Origin: Streptomyces griseorubiginosus
GTDB lineage: Bacteria > Actinomycetota > Actinomycetes > Streptomycetales > Streptomycetaceae
Length of the DNA stretch: 64,000 nt
Assembly (NCBI RefSeq): GCF_001514195.1
Contig: NZ_KQ948740.1
Span: forward strand, 372,001-436,000
Direction of reading: 5' to 3'
This document shows, piece after piece, positions 33,654-42,339 of the stretch. The notes under the pieces are model-generated. The model saw only the letters and a list, made by a program, of their open reading frames with translations. It was not told where the DNA came from and made no database searches. A program made the translations under genes and the position numbers. Every line of letters begins with the position of its first letter. Within the stretch, counting starts at the first letter, position 1.

Positions 33654-34259
33654 ATGAACGTCACCCGAGGCTTCACGGGACGCCCCCGTGTCCACAACCC
33701 CGGACTGCCACCGGGCCAGTACGACGCGGGCGACGACTGGCCCGTGCTCTCCGCCGAGGTCACCCCGGACCTGTCGCCGGCCGACTGGACGTTCCGGGTC
33801 GACGGGCTGGTCGAACAGTCCCGCACCTGGGACTGGGACGAGGCGCACGAACTGCCGTCGTCGGCCTACGAGGGTGACATCCACTGTGTGACGAGCTGGT
33901 CGAAGTTCGGTGTGCGGTTCGCGGGGGTCTCGCTGGACGCGTTCCTGGCCGAGGCGCGGCCCCTTGCGTCGGCCACTCATGCCGTCGCCTACGCGCACAC
34001 CGGGTACACCACGAACCTGCCGCTCGCGGACCTGACCGGCGGGCGGGCCTGGATCGTGTGGGAGTACGACGGCGAGCCGCTGCCCGCCGAGCACGGCGGC
34101 CCGGCGCGGCTGCTGGTGCCGCACCTGTACTTCTGGAAGAGCGCCAAGTGGGTCGCGGGCCTGACCCTGCTCGACCACGACGAACCCGGTTTCTGGGAGC
34201 AGAACGGCTATCACGCGCGGGGCAACCCGTGGGAGGAGCAGAGGTACGCCGGTGACTGA
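33654..34259 (+). CDS. Sulfite-oxidase-like molybdopterin-dependent oxidoreductase
   Basis: 201 residues, only the molybdopterin-binding domain. The Mo-ligating Cys is in GDIHCVTSWSKFG (Cys about 78). RVDGLVEQSRTWDWDE, AYAHTGYTTNLPL and LYFWKSAKWVAGL are typical of the YedY/MsrP-like and actinobacterial sulfite-oxidase-like family. There is no Tat signal, so it is cytosolic. It overlaps the following flavoprotein gene by 8 bp. The pair probably forms an electron-transfer couple. The substrate is unknown. Confidence 0.92.
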   Translation: MNVTRGFTGRPRVHNPGLPPGQYDAGDDWPVLSAEVTPDLSPADWTFRVDGLVEQSRTWDWDEAHELPSSAYEGDIHCVTSWSKFGVRFAGVSLDAFLAEARPLASATHAVAYAHTGYTTNLPLADLTGGRAWIVWEYDGEPLPAEHGGPARLLVPHLYFWKSAKWVAGLTLLDHDEPGFWEQNGYHARGNPWEEQRYAGD

Positions 34260-35007
34260 GACCTTCGTGCCCGCGACACGGTTCGCCGTGCCCGGGCGGA
34301 TCGCCGTCAGCAACCGGTCCGCCGCGCTGTGGCAGACCGCCACCCTCACCGAGATCCGCCGGGAGACGCCGTACGCGTCCACGTTCCGCTTCGCGGTGCC
34401 CGACTGGCAGGGGCATCTGCCGGGCCAGCATCTGATGCTGCGGCTCACCGCCCAGGACGGCTACACGGCCCAGCGGCACTACTCGATCGCGTCCCCGCCC
34501 GAGGACACCGGCCACATCGAGCTGACCCTGGACCACGTCGAGGGCGGTGAGGTGTCCGGCTGGTTCCACACGGAGGCCGCGCCCGGTGACGAGGTCGAGG
34601 TGCGGGGGCCGCTGAGCGGTTTCTTCGCCTGGCCCGGTGATCGGCCCGCGCTGCTGATCGGGGCCGGGTCCGGGGTCGTACCGCTGATGTCGATGGTGCG
34701 GCACCACCGGGCGCGCGGACTGTCCGTGCCGTTGCGGCTGCTGGTGTCGGCGCGGGGGCCGGAGGAGCTCATCTACGCCCGCGAGTTCGGCGCCGAGACC
34801 ACGACCGTGTTCACGCGGAGCGCCCCTGCGGGGGTGCCGGTCGGACGTATGACGGCCGCACATGTGGCGGCACTCCTGGCCGAACAGCCTGATGATGGGT
34901 GGGAGGCCTATGTGTGTGGATCCAACGCGTTCGCCGAGCACGCCTCGCGGCTTCTGTTGACGGCGGGGCAGCCGGTGGACCGTATCCGGATCGAGCGGTT
35001 CGGCTGA
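34252..35007 (+). CDS. Ferredoxin-reductase-like FAD/NAD(P) oxidoreductase
   Basis: 251 residues. FAD-binding beta barrel with RHYSIASPP near 82, and NAD(P) domain with LLIGAGSGVVPLMSMVRHHR near 140 and AYVCGSNAFAEHASRLL near 220. There is no 2Fe-2S domain. The GTG start at 34252 overlaps the molybdopterin enzyme gene by 8 bp, so the two are coupled. It probably feeds electrons from NAD(P)H to the molybdenum enzyme. The pairing is analogous to MsrP with its electron donor but is soluble. Confidence 0.92.
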   Translation: MTETFVPATRFAVPGRIAVSNRSAALWQTATLTEIRRETPYASTFRFAVPDWQGHLPGQHLMLRLTAQDGYTAQRHYSIASPPEDTGHIELTLDHVEGGEVSGWFHTEAAPGDEVEVRGPLSGFFAWPGDRPALLIGAGSGVVPLMSMVRHHRARGLSVPLRLLVSARGPEELIYAREFGAETTTVFTRSAPAGVPVGRMTAAHVAALLAEQPDDGWEAYVCGSNAFAEHASRLLLTAGQPVDRIRIERFG

Positions 35008-35125
35008 CAGGAGACGCGTGTGTGCACTCCCTGTGCAGGTGCGCTCCCCCACAAGTGAACGACGCCGGTTGAGGGGTACTACATCTTTGTGACCACTCAC
35101 AGGCGTGCGTGGTGCGGAGGTCGAC

Positions 35126-35707
35126 ATGCGAACCCGGGTGCGCGGCTGGCGCTGGCGGCGCAATCCGCTCAGGCGTCGGTCCGACGTCGTCGAGGCGTGG
35201 ACGGTACTGGCCGTCGCGGTGCTGTTGCTGCTGGCGGCCCCGCTGGCGGGCGCGGTCGTGGGCTGGTGGGCCCATGGCGACGCACAGGCGGTGGCCGACG
35301 AGCAGCGCGCGGACCGACATCGGGTGCGCGCCGAGGTGACCGGCCAGGTGCCGGACTCGCCGCCCACGGTCCAGGGCGGGCGCGAGCGCTCGTACCGGGT
35401 GGCGGTGCGCTGGACGGAGGCCGGGGCGACGAGGACGGCCATCGCGCGGGTCCCGGCCGGTACGGACCGGGGCGACACGGTCGACGTGTGGTTCGACTCC
35501 CGCGGCCGGAGCGTGGCCCCGCCGCCCGACGGGACCGCGATCTGGCAGCACACCCTGACGATGGGTGCCTGCGGGGCGGGCGGCGCGATCGCCGTGATCC
35601 TGCTCGGCCACTCCGTCGTCCGGGCCGCCGCCCACCGCCACCGGCTCTCCGAGTGGGAACGCGACTGGGCCCTCACCGAGCCCCAGTGGACCCGCCGCCG
35701 GGCCTGA
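35126..35707 (+). CDS. Rv1733c-like membrane protein
   Basis: 193 residues. Two membrane helices (AWTVLAVAVLLLLAAPLAGA near 24-48 and MGACGAGGAIAVILLGHSVV near 147-166) flank an extracytoplasmic beta-rich domain (HRVRAEVTGQVPD, YRVAVRWTEAGATRTAIARV, GDTVDVWFDSRG). An Arg-rich N-terminus (RTRVRGWRWRRNPLRRRSD) faces the cytoplasm. This is the layout of the actinobacterial Rv1733c family, whose function is unknown. GGAGG precedes the ATG. Confidence 0.82.
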   Translation: MRTRVRGWRWRRNPLRRRSDVVEAWTVLAVAVLLLLAAPLAGAVVGWWAHGDAQAVADEQRADRHRVRAEVTGQVPDSPPTVQGGRERSYRVAVRWTEAGATRTAIARVPAGTDRGDTVDVWFDSRGRSVAPPPDGTAIWQHTLTMGACGAGGAIAVILLGHSVVRAAAHRHRLSEWERDWALTEPQWTRRRA

Positions 35708-35790
35708 ACTCGTACCTGGCCTGGCGATTCGTCCGACCGCCCACGTACGGTGTGATCATCCCGCACGTCCCTTCGCAAAGGCGGTCCTGC

Positions 35791-36759
35791 ATGGCACTGT
35801 TCGACCTCCCCCTCGACGAACTGCGCGAGTACCGCAGCGAGTCCGCCGAGCCCGAGGATTTCGACGCGTTCTGGTCCAAGACACTTCAGGAGGCCCGCGA
35901 GCACGACCTGGACGCCCGTTTCGAGCTCGTCGACACCGGCCTGTCCACGGTCAAGGTGTACGACGTGACCTTCGCCGGGTTCGGCGGCCAGCCGGTCAAG
36001 GGATGGTTCACGATCCCCGCCGAGGTTTCCGCGCCGGTGCCGGTGGTCGTGGAGTTCATCGGGTACGGCGGCGGGCGCGGACTGCCGCACGAGCATCTGC
36101 TGTGGGCGTCCTCGGGCCGCGCGCACTTCGTGATGGACACCCGGGGGCAGGGCAGCGCCTGGGGCGGCGGTGGCGGCACCGCGGACCCGCAGGGCGGCGC
36201 CCCCGCGTACCCCGGCTTCATGACCCGGGGCATCGACGCCCCCGAGAACTACTACTACCGGAGGGTGTTCACGGACGCGGTGCGCGCGGTGGAGGCGGCC
36301 CGCTCGCACCCGCTGACCGACCCCGCGCGCACGGTCGTGCTCGGCGGCAGCCAGGGCGGGGGCATCTCGATCGCGGTCGGCGGTCTGGTGCCGGACCTGG
36401 CGGCGGTCGCGCCGGACGTGCCCTTCCTGTGCGACTTCCCGCGCGCGGCGACGCTCACGGACCGGCACCCGTACCGGGAGATCGGCCTCTACCTCAAGAC
36501 GCACCGCGGCCGCTACCAGGACGTCCTGGGCACCCTCGCCTACTTCGACGGTGTGCACTTCGCGAGCCGCGGCCGCGCGCCCGCGCTGTTCTCGGCGGCC
36601 CTGGAGGACCAGACCTGCCCGCCCTCCACCGTCTTCGCGGCCTTCAACGCCTGGGGCCACCAGGACAAGCAGATCGAGGTCTACGACTTCAACGACCACG
36701 AGGGCGGCGGCCCCTACCAGGAGGCGGCGAAGCTGCGCTGGCTGCGCGCCCTCGCGTGA
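35791..36759 (+). CDS. CE7-family acetylxylan esterase / cephalosporin-C deacetylase
   Basis: 322 residues, alpha/beta hydrolase without a signal peptide. CE7 features are FDLPLDELREYRS at the start, VEFIGYGGGRGLPHEHLLWA, FVMDTRGQGSAWGGGG (RGQ motif near 118), GGSQGGGISIAV (nucleophile Ser near 187), EDQTCPPSTVFAAFN with the Asp and YDFNDHEGGG with the His near 300. The enzyme removes acetyl groups from xylo-oligosaccharides and related esters. The length matches the family. Confidence 0.94.
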   Translation: MALFDLPLDELREYRSESAEPEDFDAFWSKTLQEAREHDLDARFELVDTGLSTVKVYDVTFAGFGGQPVKGWFTIPAEVSAPVPVVVEFIGYGGGRGLPHEHLLWASSGRAHFVMDTRGQGSAWGGGGGTADPQGGAPAYPGFMTRGIDAPENYYYRRVFTDAVRAVEAARSHPLTDPARTVVLGGSQGGGISIAVGGLVPDLAAVAPDVPFLCDFPRAATLTDRHPYREIGLYLKTHRGRYQDVLGTLAYFDGVHFASRGRAPALFSAALEDQTCPPSTVFAAFNAWGHQDKQIEVYDFNDHEGGGPYQEAAKLRWLRALA

Positions 36760-36859
36760 GTCACGCCTGACACCTTCCCACCGGTCCGACCAGTCGGTAT
36801 GTTCGGCGGATCCGGGTCGCGGCGTGGCGGCCCGGACGTCCGGCGACGACGGAGGACCC

Positions 36860-38026
36860 ATGTCCGAGCACCAGTCGGTTGTCCACGGCCACTGCGACGA
36901 ACGCTTCGCGGCGGTGCGGACGGCGTTCGAGGAGAACTTCCGGGACCGCGCCGAGCTGGGCGCCGCGGTGAGCGTCTCGGTCGGCGGCGAGACGGTGGTG
37001 GACCTGTGGGGCGGCTGGGCCGACGCGGCCCGCACCCGCCCCTGGGAGCGGGACACGCTGGTCAACGTATGGTCGACGACGAAGGGCCCGACCGCCCTGT
37101 GCGCCCACGTCCTCGCCGACCGGGGCCTGCTCGACCTCGACGCCCCGGTGGCCGTGTACTGGCCCGAGTTCGCGGCGGCGGGCAAGGAGAAGGTGCTCGT
37201 ACGGCACCTGCTCTCGCACCGGGCCGGACTGTCCGGCCTGCGTGAGCCCCACTCCCTCACCGAGCTCTGCGACTGGGAGCTGACGACACGGCGGCTGGCG
37301 GCGACCGAGCCCTGGTGGGAGCCCGGCACGGTGTCCGGCTACCACGCCTTCACGTACGGCTTCCTGGTCGGGGAGGTCGTCCGACGGGTCTCGGGGCTGC
37401 TGCCCGGCGCCTTCCTGGAGCGGGAGGTGACGGGGCCGCTCGGCATCGACTTCACGATCGGCCTGCCGGAGAAGGAGGCCGGGCGGGCCGCCGAGCTGGT
37501 GCATCCGCCGGTGGTGTCGACCAGCGAACAGGCGGCGGTCTTCGCCCAGTTGGCGCCGGCCGCCGTCGCCGCGCTGACCAACCCGGTGGCGGGGGCGGCG
37601 GAGGCGAACACGCCGGAGTGGCGGGCCGCCGAGATACCCGCCGCCAACGGCCACGGCACGGCCCGGGCCGTGGCCGCGCTCTACGGGATCTTCGCGGGCC
37701 GGGGCACCTGGGGCGGCCACCGCGTCCTGTCCCCGGCGGCGGCCGAGCGGGTGCGCGAGGGACAGGGCCGCTGCCGTGACCTGGTGCTCGGCGCCGGCCT
37801 GGGGAACGACACGGAACTCGGGCTCGGGCTGTGGCTCAGCGGGGCCGAGGGCTCGTACGGGCCCAATCCGCGGGCCTTCGGACACGACGGCTTCGGCGGC
37901 TCGTGCGGTCTCGCCGACCCGGAGTCCGGGGTGTCCCTGGGGTATGTGATGAACCGGATGGGCCCCCACATCGCCAACGACCCGCGCAAGACGGCCCTGG
38001 TCGACGCGTTGTACAGCGCGCTGTGA
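36860..38026 (+). CDS. Serine hydrolase of the beta-lactamase/EstB family
   Basis: 388 residues, no signal peptide. The nucleophile motif S-x-x-K is in VNVWSTTKGPTALC (Ser about 72), followed by HLLSHRAGLSGL near 115 and SGYHAFTYGFLVGEV near 155 in the place of the usual Y-x-N. FGHDGFGGSCGLADPESG near 335 replaces the KTG motif. These are the traits of family VIII esterases and related actinobacterial hydrolases rather than true beta-lactamases. GGAGG precedes the ATG. The substrate is unknown. Confidence 0.93.
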   Translation: MSEHQSVVHGHCDERFAAVRTAFEENFRDRAELGAAVSVSVGGETVVDLWGGWADAARTRPWERDTLVNVWSTTKGPTALCAHVLADRGLLDLDAPVAVYWPEFAAAGKEKVLVRHLLSHRAGLSGLREPHSLTELCDWELTTRRLAATEPWWEPGTVSGYHAFTYGFLVGEVVRRVSGLLPGAFLEREVTGPLGIDFTIGLPEKEAGRAAELVHPPVVSTSEQAAVFAQLAPAAVAALTNPVAGAAEANTPEWRAAEIPAANGHGTARAVAALYGIFAGRGTWGGHRVLSPAAAERVREGQGRCRDLVLGAGLGNDTELGLGLWLSGAEGSYGPNPRAFGHDGFGGSCGLADPESGVSLGYVMNRMGPHIANDPRKTALVDALYSAL

Positions 38027-38048
38027 CCGCGGGTTCCGCTCGGCGGCG

Positions 38049-38834
38049 CTACGGACGCGCGCCGCGCACCACGCGGGACTGACGGCCCAGAGCAAGGAGG
38101 CGGCCGTCCGCGGCCCAGACGGCACTGTCGTCGACGGCCCATCCGGCGCCCGCGTGGTCGGTGCGGATCCGGACCAGGGCCCAGCCCCCGAGAAGGCTCC
38201 CGCCCGCGTCGAGGGCGTCGGTGAAGTGGACGGTGAGCTCCGCGCTCGGCACCGGGCGCGGGACGTCCCAGACGGCGTACAGCGCGGGCGGCAGCACATC
38301 GGTGAGGGTGACGACCGCCGGTGCGTCCAGCGGCCGGCCGTCCGGGAAGCGCACCCAGGCGAGCAGTTCGGCCCGGTCGCCGCCGGCCAGGGGCAGGTCG
38401 GGGCCGGCGGGCCGTATCTCCAACTGCCGGGCGAAGGGCGCCAGATGGCCGGGCAGCCGCACGGTCCGGCAGCCGTCCGGGCCCGCCACGTCCGGGGCGG
38501 GCTGTCCGTCGTACGCCACCCCGGGCCGCCCCTCGCCGAACAGGGCCGAGCCGACGACGACCGGCAGGCCGTCCTGGTGGCCGGAGAAGACACAGGCCGC
38601 GGTGCGCCGCCCGGATGTGGGCGCGGTGCCCGAGACGTGCAGCGGGCCGGCGTCCGCCGGGGCCAGGAAGTGCGTGGTCAGTGTGCGGACCGGCCGGGCT
38701 CCCCCGGCGAACCGCGAGCGGACGGCTGCGAGGGCGACGGCGGCGACATGGCCGCCGTGCGCCCCTTCCCAGGACCGCCACTGGGGGTCGATCCGGCTCT
38801 CGTGCTCGGTGGAGGTGGTCACGCGCCTCACCAT
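38049..38834 (-). CDS. Acyl-CoA thioesterase, double-hotdog (TesB-like) type
   Basis: 261 residues. The N-terminal hotdog shows SWEGAHGGHVAAVALAAVRS and RTLTTHFLAPADAGPLHVSG. The C-terminal one has LTDVLPPALYAVWDVPRPVP and ELTVHFTDALDAGGSLLGGW, then WALVRIRTDHAGAGWAVDDS and LLALGRQSRVV. The pattern matches the 4HBT_3/TesB-like family of acyl-CoA thioesterases. ATG at 38834 and GTG at 38819 are both possible starts. It converges with the serine hydrolase gene, 22 bp apart. Confidence 0.88.
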   Translation of the reverse strand: MVRRVTTSTEHESRIDPQWRSWEGAHGGHVAAVALAAVRSRFAGGARPVRTLTTHFLAPADAGPLHVSGTAPTSGRRTAACVFSGHQDGLPVVVGSALFGEGRPGVAYDGQPAPDVAGPDGCRTVRLPGHLAPFARQLEIRPAGPDLPLAGGDRAELLAWVRFPDGRPLDAPAVVTLTDVLPPALYAVWDVPRPVPSAELTVHFTDALDAGGSLLGGWALVRIRTDHAGAGWAVDDSAVWAADGRLLALGRQSRVVRGARP

Positions 38835-38926
38835 AACGTGGTGAGTTGGAAAATCAAACGGATAAGTTGGAAATCCAGACTCACCGGCCTGACCTGCCGG
38901 CCCGACCGACCGACCAGCCTGACCGA

Positions 38927-39655
38927 CTAAGCGGGCCGTCGTGCCACGACCAGCCGGACCCGGGGACTGCCGTCCGGCCGCTCGCCGAACTCGCGCAGCG
39001 CGTGCAGCTCCACCTCGAGCCCGGCCCACTCCAGTTCCCGCCGCACGTCCCCGAGCCGGAAGTCGCGGTAGTACATGACGAACGGGGGCCGCCACAGGGC
39101 GTTGCGCACCCGCATCACGGCGTCGAAGCCGAGCAGCATCCAGTAGGCCGGGGACGAGGGGCGCGGCGGGGCGACGATCGGGAAGGCGAAGCAGCCGCCC
39201 GGCCGCAGCACCCGCCGGGCCTGGGCGAACAGGCCGGGCAGCTCCCGCGGCAGGAAGTGCCCGAAGGCGCCGAAGCTCACGACCAGGTCGAAGGAGCCGT
39301 CGGCGAACGGCAGGGTGCGCGCGTCCCCCCGCACCCAGGACACGCGTGGACCCCGTGAGACGGTCCGCTCCCGGGCCACGTCGAGCATCCCGGCACTGAA
39401 GTCGACGCCGGTGACACTCTCCCCGCAGACCCGGGCCAGCACACCGACACCGGCACCGGTGCCGCAGCACAGGTCGAGCCCGGCGCCGAAGGGGCCCAGC
39501 CGGCGGAGTGCCGACGCCACCGCGTCCAGGACGGAGTCGGGCGTACGGAAGGGGGTGTGGTCGAACTTGGGGGCGAGCAGGTCGTAGCCGCGCTCGACGG
39601 ACGACAGCGCCTGGACGGCGAGTTCGCGGAGGCTGGGGCCTTCTGGGCTGAACAT
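38927..39655 (-). CDS. Class I SAM-dependent methyltransferase
   Basis: 242 residues. Motif I is GAGLDLCCGTGAGVGVLARV near 57-76, then VTGVDFSAGMLDVARERT, GDARTLPFADGSFDLVVSFG and RRVLRPGGCFAFPI, the order of the UbiE/Methyltransf_11 type. YDLLAPKFDHTPFRTPD near the N-terminus is common in small-molecule methyltransferases. The substrate is unknown. It lies 92 bp upstream of the thioesterase on the same strand. A tandem repeat lies just upstream. Confidence 0.9.
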   Translation of the reverse strand: MFSPEGPSLRELAVQALSSVERGYDLLAPKFDHTPFRTPDSVLDAVASALRRLGPFGAGLDLCCGTGAGVGVLARVCGESVTGVDFSAGMLDVARERTVSRGPRVSWVRGDARTLPFADGSFDLVVSFGAFGHFLPRELPGLFAQARRVLRPGGCFAFPIVAPPRPSSPAYWMLLGFDAVMRVRNALWRPPFVMYYRDFRLGDVRRELEWAGLEVELHALREFGERPDGSPRVRLVVARRPA

Positions 39656-39663
39656 CGCGACAG

Positions 39664-39747
39664 CTTAGGCGAGTCAGGTGTGCGGGGCAGCTTGGGCGAG
39701 TCAGGTGTGCGCGGGGGCTTGGGCGGGTCAGGTGTGCGCGGCGCGGG
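39664..39747. repeat. 27-28 bp tandem repeat embracing the stop codon of the second padR
   Basis: Three copies of CTTRGGCGRGTCAGGTGTGC-type units start at 39664, 39691 and about 39718. The third contains the stop codon (39728-39730) and last codons of the PadR gene, so the other copies are duplications of the gene's 3' end. Confidence 0.78.
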
Positions 39748-40291
39748 CCTCGAGGATCACGAGGGCGCGTTCACACCAGCGCACGGTCTCGCTCTCCAGG
39801 GCGATGCCGCCCAGCAGGGTGAGATAGGGGCCGATGCGCTCGGCGTCCCGCAGGTACTCGGCCTCGGTGCGGCCGTCCAGGAACCGTTCGCGTACCCGCT
39901 CGTAGCGGGCGAGCTTCCCGCGCGCCCAGGACAGACGTTCCTCGAACAGGGCCCGGGTGGCCTCGGGGTCGGTGCCGTCCATGGCCTGGATCTTGATCAG
40001 GAACTCGTCGCGGAGGGCGGCCGGCCTGCGGGGCGGTTCGCCGGCGAAGGCGCCCAGCTCACGGCGGCCGGTCTCGGTGAGCGTGAACAGCCGCTTGTTG
40101 GGCCTGCGTTCCTGCTGGACCACCCGCGCCTCGATCAGCCCGTCCTGCGCCAGGCGCTCCAGTTCCCGGTAGAGCTGCTGCGGGGTCGCCGGCCAGAAGT
40201 TCGCCAGAGACACGTCGAAGACCTTCGACAGTTCGTAGCCCGAGGCCTCGCCCTCCAGCAGGGCCGCCAGGACGGCGTACTTGAGCGACAT
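39728..40291 (-). CDS. PadR family transcriptional regulator
   Basis: 187 residues. The winged helix (MSLKYAVLAALLEGEASGYE, VSLANFWPATPQQLYRELER, LAQDGLIEARVV, KRLFTLTETGRRELGAFA) and the C-terminal helical Vir/PadR-s2 domain are complete. It is divergent from the NTF2-like gene, with 71 bp between starts and an inverted repeat in the gap, so it probably represses that gene and itself. It is related in family but not closely in sequence to the PadR at 17598. Confidence 0.93.
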   Translation of the reverse strand: MSLKYAVLAALLEGEASGYELSKVFDVSLANFWPATPQQLYRELERLAQDGLIEARVVQQERRPNKRLFTLTETGRRELGAFAGEPPRRPAALRDEFLIKIQAMDGTDPEATRALFEERLSWARGKLARYERVRERFLDGRTEAEYLRDAERIGPYLTLLGGIALESETVRWCERALVILEARAAHT

Positions 40292-40333
40292 GTGGACACG
40301 CTAACAGCAGAGTGACTAATCTACTCCGCACCT

Positions 40334-40349
40334 ACTCAACAAATTGACT
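40334..40349. promoter_or_regulatory. Inverted repeat in the padR / NTF2-like divergent promoter
   Basis: ACTCAACAAATTGACT has TCAA/TTGA arms around four bases, extended by an outer A/T pair. It stands 14 bp before the NTF2-like start and 43 bp before padR. It is a candidate PadR site. Confidence 0.35.
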
Positions 40350-40362
40350 ATGGAGGCCGCCG

Positions 40363-40767
40363 ATGCGAGCGTTCCGAGAAGCAGTGGAGGCGGGCGACCT
40401 CGACGCCGTCGAGGCGTTGCTGGCCGAGAACGTGGTCTTCACGAGCCCCGTGGTGTTCAAGCCGTACGCGGGCAAGGCCATCACGGCGGCGATCCTGAAC
40501 ACGGTGGTAAAGGTCTTCGAGGACTTCCGCTACGTGAGCGAGCTGAGCAGTGAGGACGGCCGCGACCATGCCCTGGTGTTCTCGACGCGGGTGGGCGAAC
40601 GGGCGCTGGACGGCTGCGACTTCCTCCATCTCGACGAGAACGGTCTGATCGACCGTTTCATGGTGATGGTCCGCCCGCTGTCGGCGGCGCAGGCCCTGGC
40701 GGCGGAGATGGGCGCACGGTTCGAGGAGATCGCGAAGGAGGCGGAGGCGCGGGCCGTCGCCTCCTGA
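40363..40767 (+). CDS. NTF2/SnoaL-like protein
   Basis: 134 residues, cone-shaped NTF2-like fold: FREAVEAGDLDAVEALLAEN, VVFTSPVVFKPYAGKAITAA, ALVFSTRVGERALDGCDFLH and GLIDRFMVMVRPLSAAQALA. Such proteins are enzymes, or ligand binders of small hydrophobic molecules; no catalytic residues can be assigned. It is divergent from padR and probably its target. GGAGG precedes the ATG. It converges with the sigma factor gene, 4 bp apart. Confidence 0.88.
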   Translation: MRAFREAVEAGDLDAVEALLAENVVFTSPVVFKPYAGKAITAAILNTVVKVFEDFRYVSELSSEDGRDHALVFSTRVGERALDGCDFLHLDENGLIDRFMVMVRPLSAAQALAAEMGARFEEIAKEAEARAVAS

Positions 40768-40771
40768 ACCG

Positions 40772-42007
40772 CTACGCCGGACGGCACTCCGCGAGACGCC
40801 TTTCGAGGAAGCCGCGCTCGGCGTCGTTCTCCACCAGTTCCAGCGCCCGCTCGTACGCCCGGGCCGCCTCCCTCGTACGGCCGCTGCGGCGCAGCAGGTC
40901 GGCGCGGGTGGCCGGGAGCAGGTGGTAGTCGCTCAGTTCGCCCTCCCGCTCCAGTTCGGCGACCAACTCCAGCCCCGCGTCGGCTCCTTGGGCCATGCCG
41001 ACGGCCACCGCACGGTTGAGGCGGACCACGGGCGAGGGCACGAAGCGCTCCAACTCGCCGTAGAGGGCGGCGATGTCGGCCCAGTCGGTGTCCTGGGCGG
41101 TGGGTGCGGTCGTGTGACAGGCGGCGATGGCTGCCTGGATCTGGTACGGCCCGGGGCGGCCCCGGCGCAACGCGGTCTCCAGGAGCCCGGCGCCTTCCTC
41201 GATCTCGGCGTGGTCCCAGGCGGTGCGGTCCTGGTCCTCCAGGGTGACCAGGTCGCCGTCGGCGTCCACGCGGGTGTCCCGGCGGGCGTCGTGCAGGAGG
41301 AGCAGCGCAAGCAGGCCGAGGGCCTCGGGCTCGTCGGGCATCAGGCGGGCCAGGACCCGGGCCAGCCGGATCGCCTCCGCGCACAGGCTCTGCCGTACGA
41401 GATCGGCGCCCGAGGTGGCCGCGTACCCCTCGTTGAACAGCAGGTAGATCACCCCGAGCACGCCCGTGGTGCGCTCCGGCAGCAGATGGGCCGGCGGCAC
41501 GCGGTACGGGATGCCCGCGTTGCGGATCTTCTTCTTGGCGCGCACCAGGCGCTGCGCCATCGTCGCCTCCGGGACGAGGAAGGCGCGGGCGATCTCCGGG
41601 GTGGTCAGCCCGGCGAGGGTGCGCAGGGTCAGGGCGACCCGGGCCTCGATGTGCAGCGCGGGATGGCAGCAGGTGAAGATCAGGCGCAGTCGGTCGTCCT
41701 GGACCCCGCTGTCGTCGTACGGCTCCTCGGGGGCCGTGAGCATCGCCGCCTCCTGAAGTTTCCGCGCTCCGACGGCCTCCCGGCGCAGCACGTCCATGGC
41801 CCGGTGGCGGGCCGTCGTGGTGAGCCAGGCGCCGGGGCGGCGCGGGACTCCGTCGCGCCGCCACCGGTCGAGGGCCTGGGTGAAGGCGTCCTGCGCACAC
41901 TCCTCGGCGAGGTCCCAGTCGCCGGTCACCCGGATCAGGGTGGCCACGACCTGGCCCCACTCCTCGCGGAAGGCGGCGGCGACGGCTTCCTCCGGGGTCA
42001 CTCCCAC
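40772..42007 (-). CDS. ECF sigma factor with C-terminal TPR extension (ECF42 type)
   Basis: 411 residues. Sigma region 2 (FREEWGQVVATLIRVTGDWD, AEECAQDAFTQALDRW) and region 4 (RVALTLRTLAGLTTPEIARA, VPEATMAQRLVRAKKKIR) are followed by a long helical extension with TPR-like repeats (DEPEALGLLALLLLHDARRD, RLNRAVAVGMAQGADAGLEL, TRADLLRRSGRTREAARAYE). This extension marks the ECF42 group, which has no anti-sigma factor and lies with DGPF/YciI proteins, exactly as here. The GTG start at 42007 overlaps the YciI gene by 10 bp. A promoter matching the ECF42 target motif lies upstream of the operon. Confidence 0.93.
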   Translation of the reverse strand: MGVTPEEAVAAAFREEWGQVVATLIRVTGDWDLAEECAQDAFTQALDRWRRDGVPRRPGAWLTTTARHRAMDVLRREAVGARKLQEAAMLTAPEEPYDDSGVQDDRLRLIFTCCHPALHIEARVALTLRTLAGLTTPEIARAFLVPEATMAQRLVRAKKKIRNAGIPYRVPPAHLLPERTTGVLGVIYLLFNEGYAATSGADLVRQSLCAEAIRLARVLARLMPDEPEALGLLALLLLHDARRDTRVDADGDLVTLEDQDRTAWDHAEIEEGAGLLETALRRGRPGPYQIQAAIAACHTTAPTAQDTDWADIAALYGELERFVPSPVVRLNRAVAVGMAQGADAGLELVAELEREGELSDYHLLPATRADLLRRSGRTREAARAYERALELVENDAERGFLERRLAECRPA

Positions 42008-42339
42008 ACGGGCCGCACTTCCACCGAGCCGCCCCCGAGCGCCGCCGGGTGCCGGGACGCGAGGGAGATCGCCTCGTCGAGATCGGCGACCTCGATGATG
42101 TCGATGCCGGCGATGTACTCCTTGGACTCGATGAACGGGCCGTCGGTGAGCAGGACCTCGTCGCCCCGGACGCGCACGGTGGTGGCGTCGGAGGCGGGAC
42201 GCAGCCGGGCACCGCCCTTGACCAGGTCCCTGGTGCGGACCTCGTGGATGTACGAGGTGAAGCGGGGGTCCTCGGCGATCTCGGCGGGGCTGAGTTCCTC
42301 GCCGTCGACCGGGGTGCAGATCAGCAGCACGTACTTCAT
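41998..42339 (-). CDS. YciI/DGPF-domain protein
   Basis: 113 residues. MKYVLLICTPVDG at the start and LTDGPFIESKEYIAGIDIIE near 64 carry the DGPF motif, followed by DEAISLASRHPAALGGGSVE and a terminal VEVRPVWE. YciI-like proteins have a ferredoxin-like fold with an uncertain enzymatic role. It overlaps the upstream fusion gene (ATGA) and the sigma gene (10 bp). It is a likely target and partner of the ECF42 sigma factor. Confidence 0.93.
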   Translation of the reverse strand: MKYVLLICTPVDGEELSPAEIAEDPRFTSYIHEVRTRDLVKGGARLRPASDATTVRVRGDEVLLTDGPFIESKEYIAGIDIIEVADLDEAISLASRHPAALGGGSVEVRPVWE

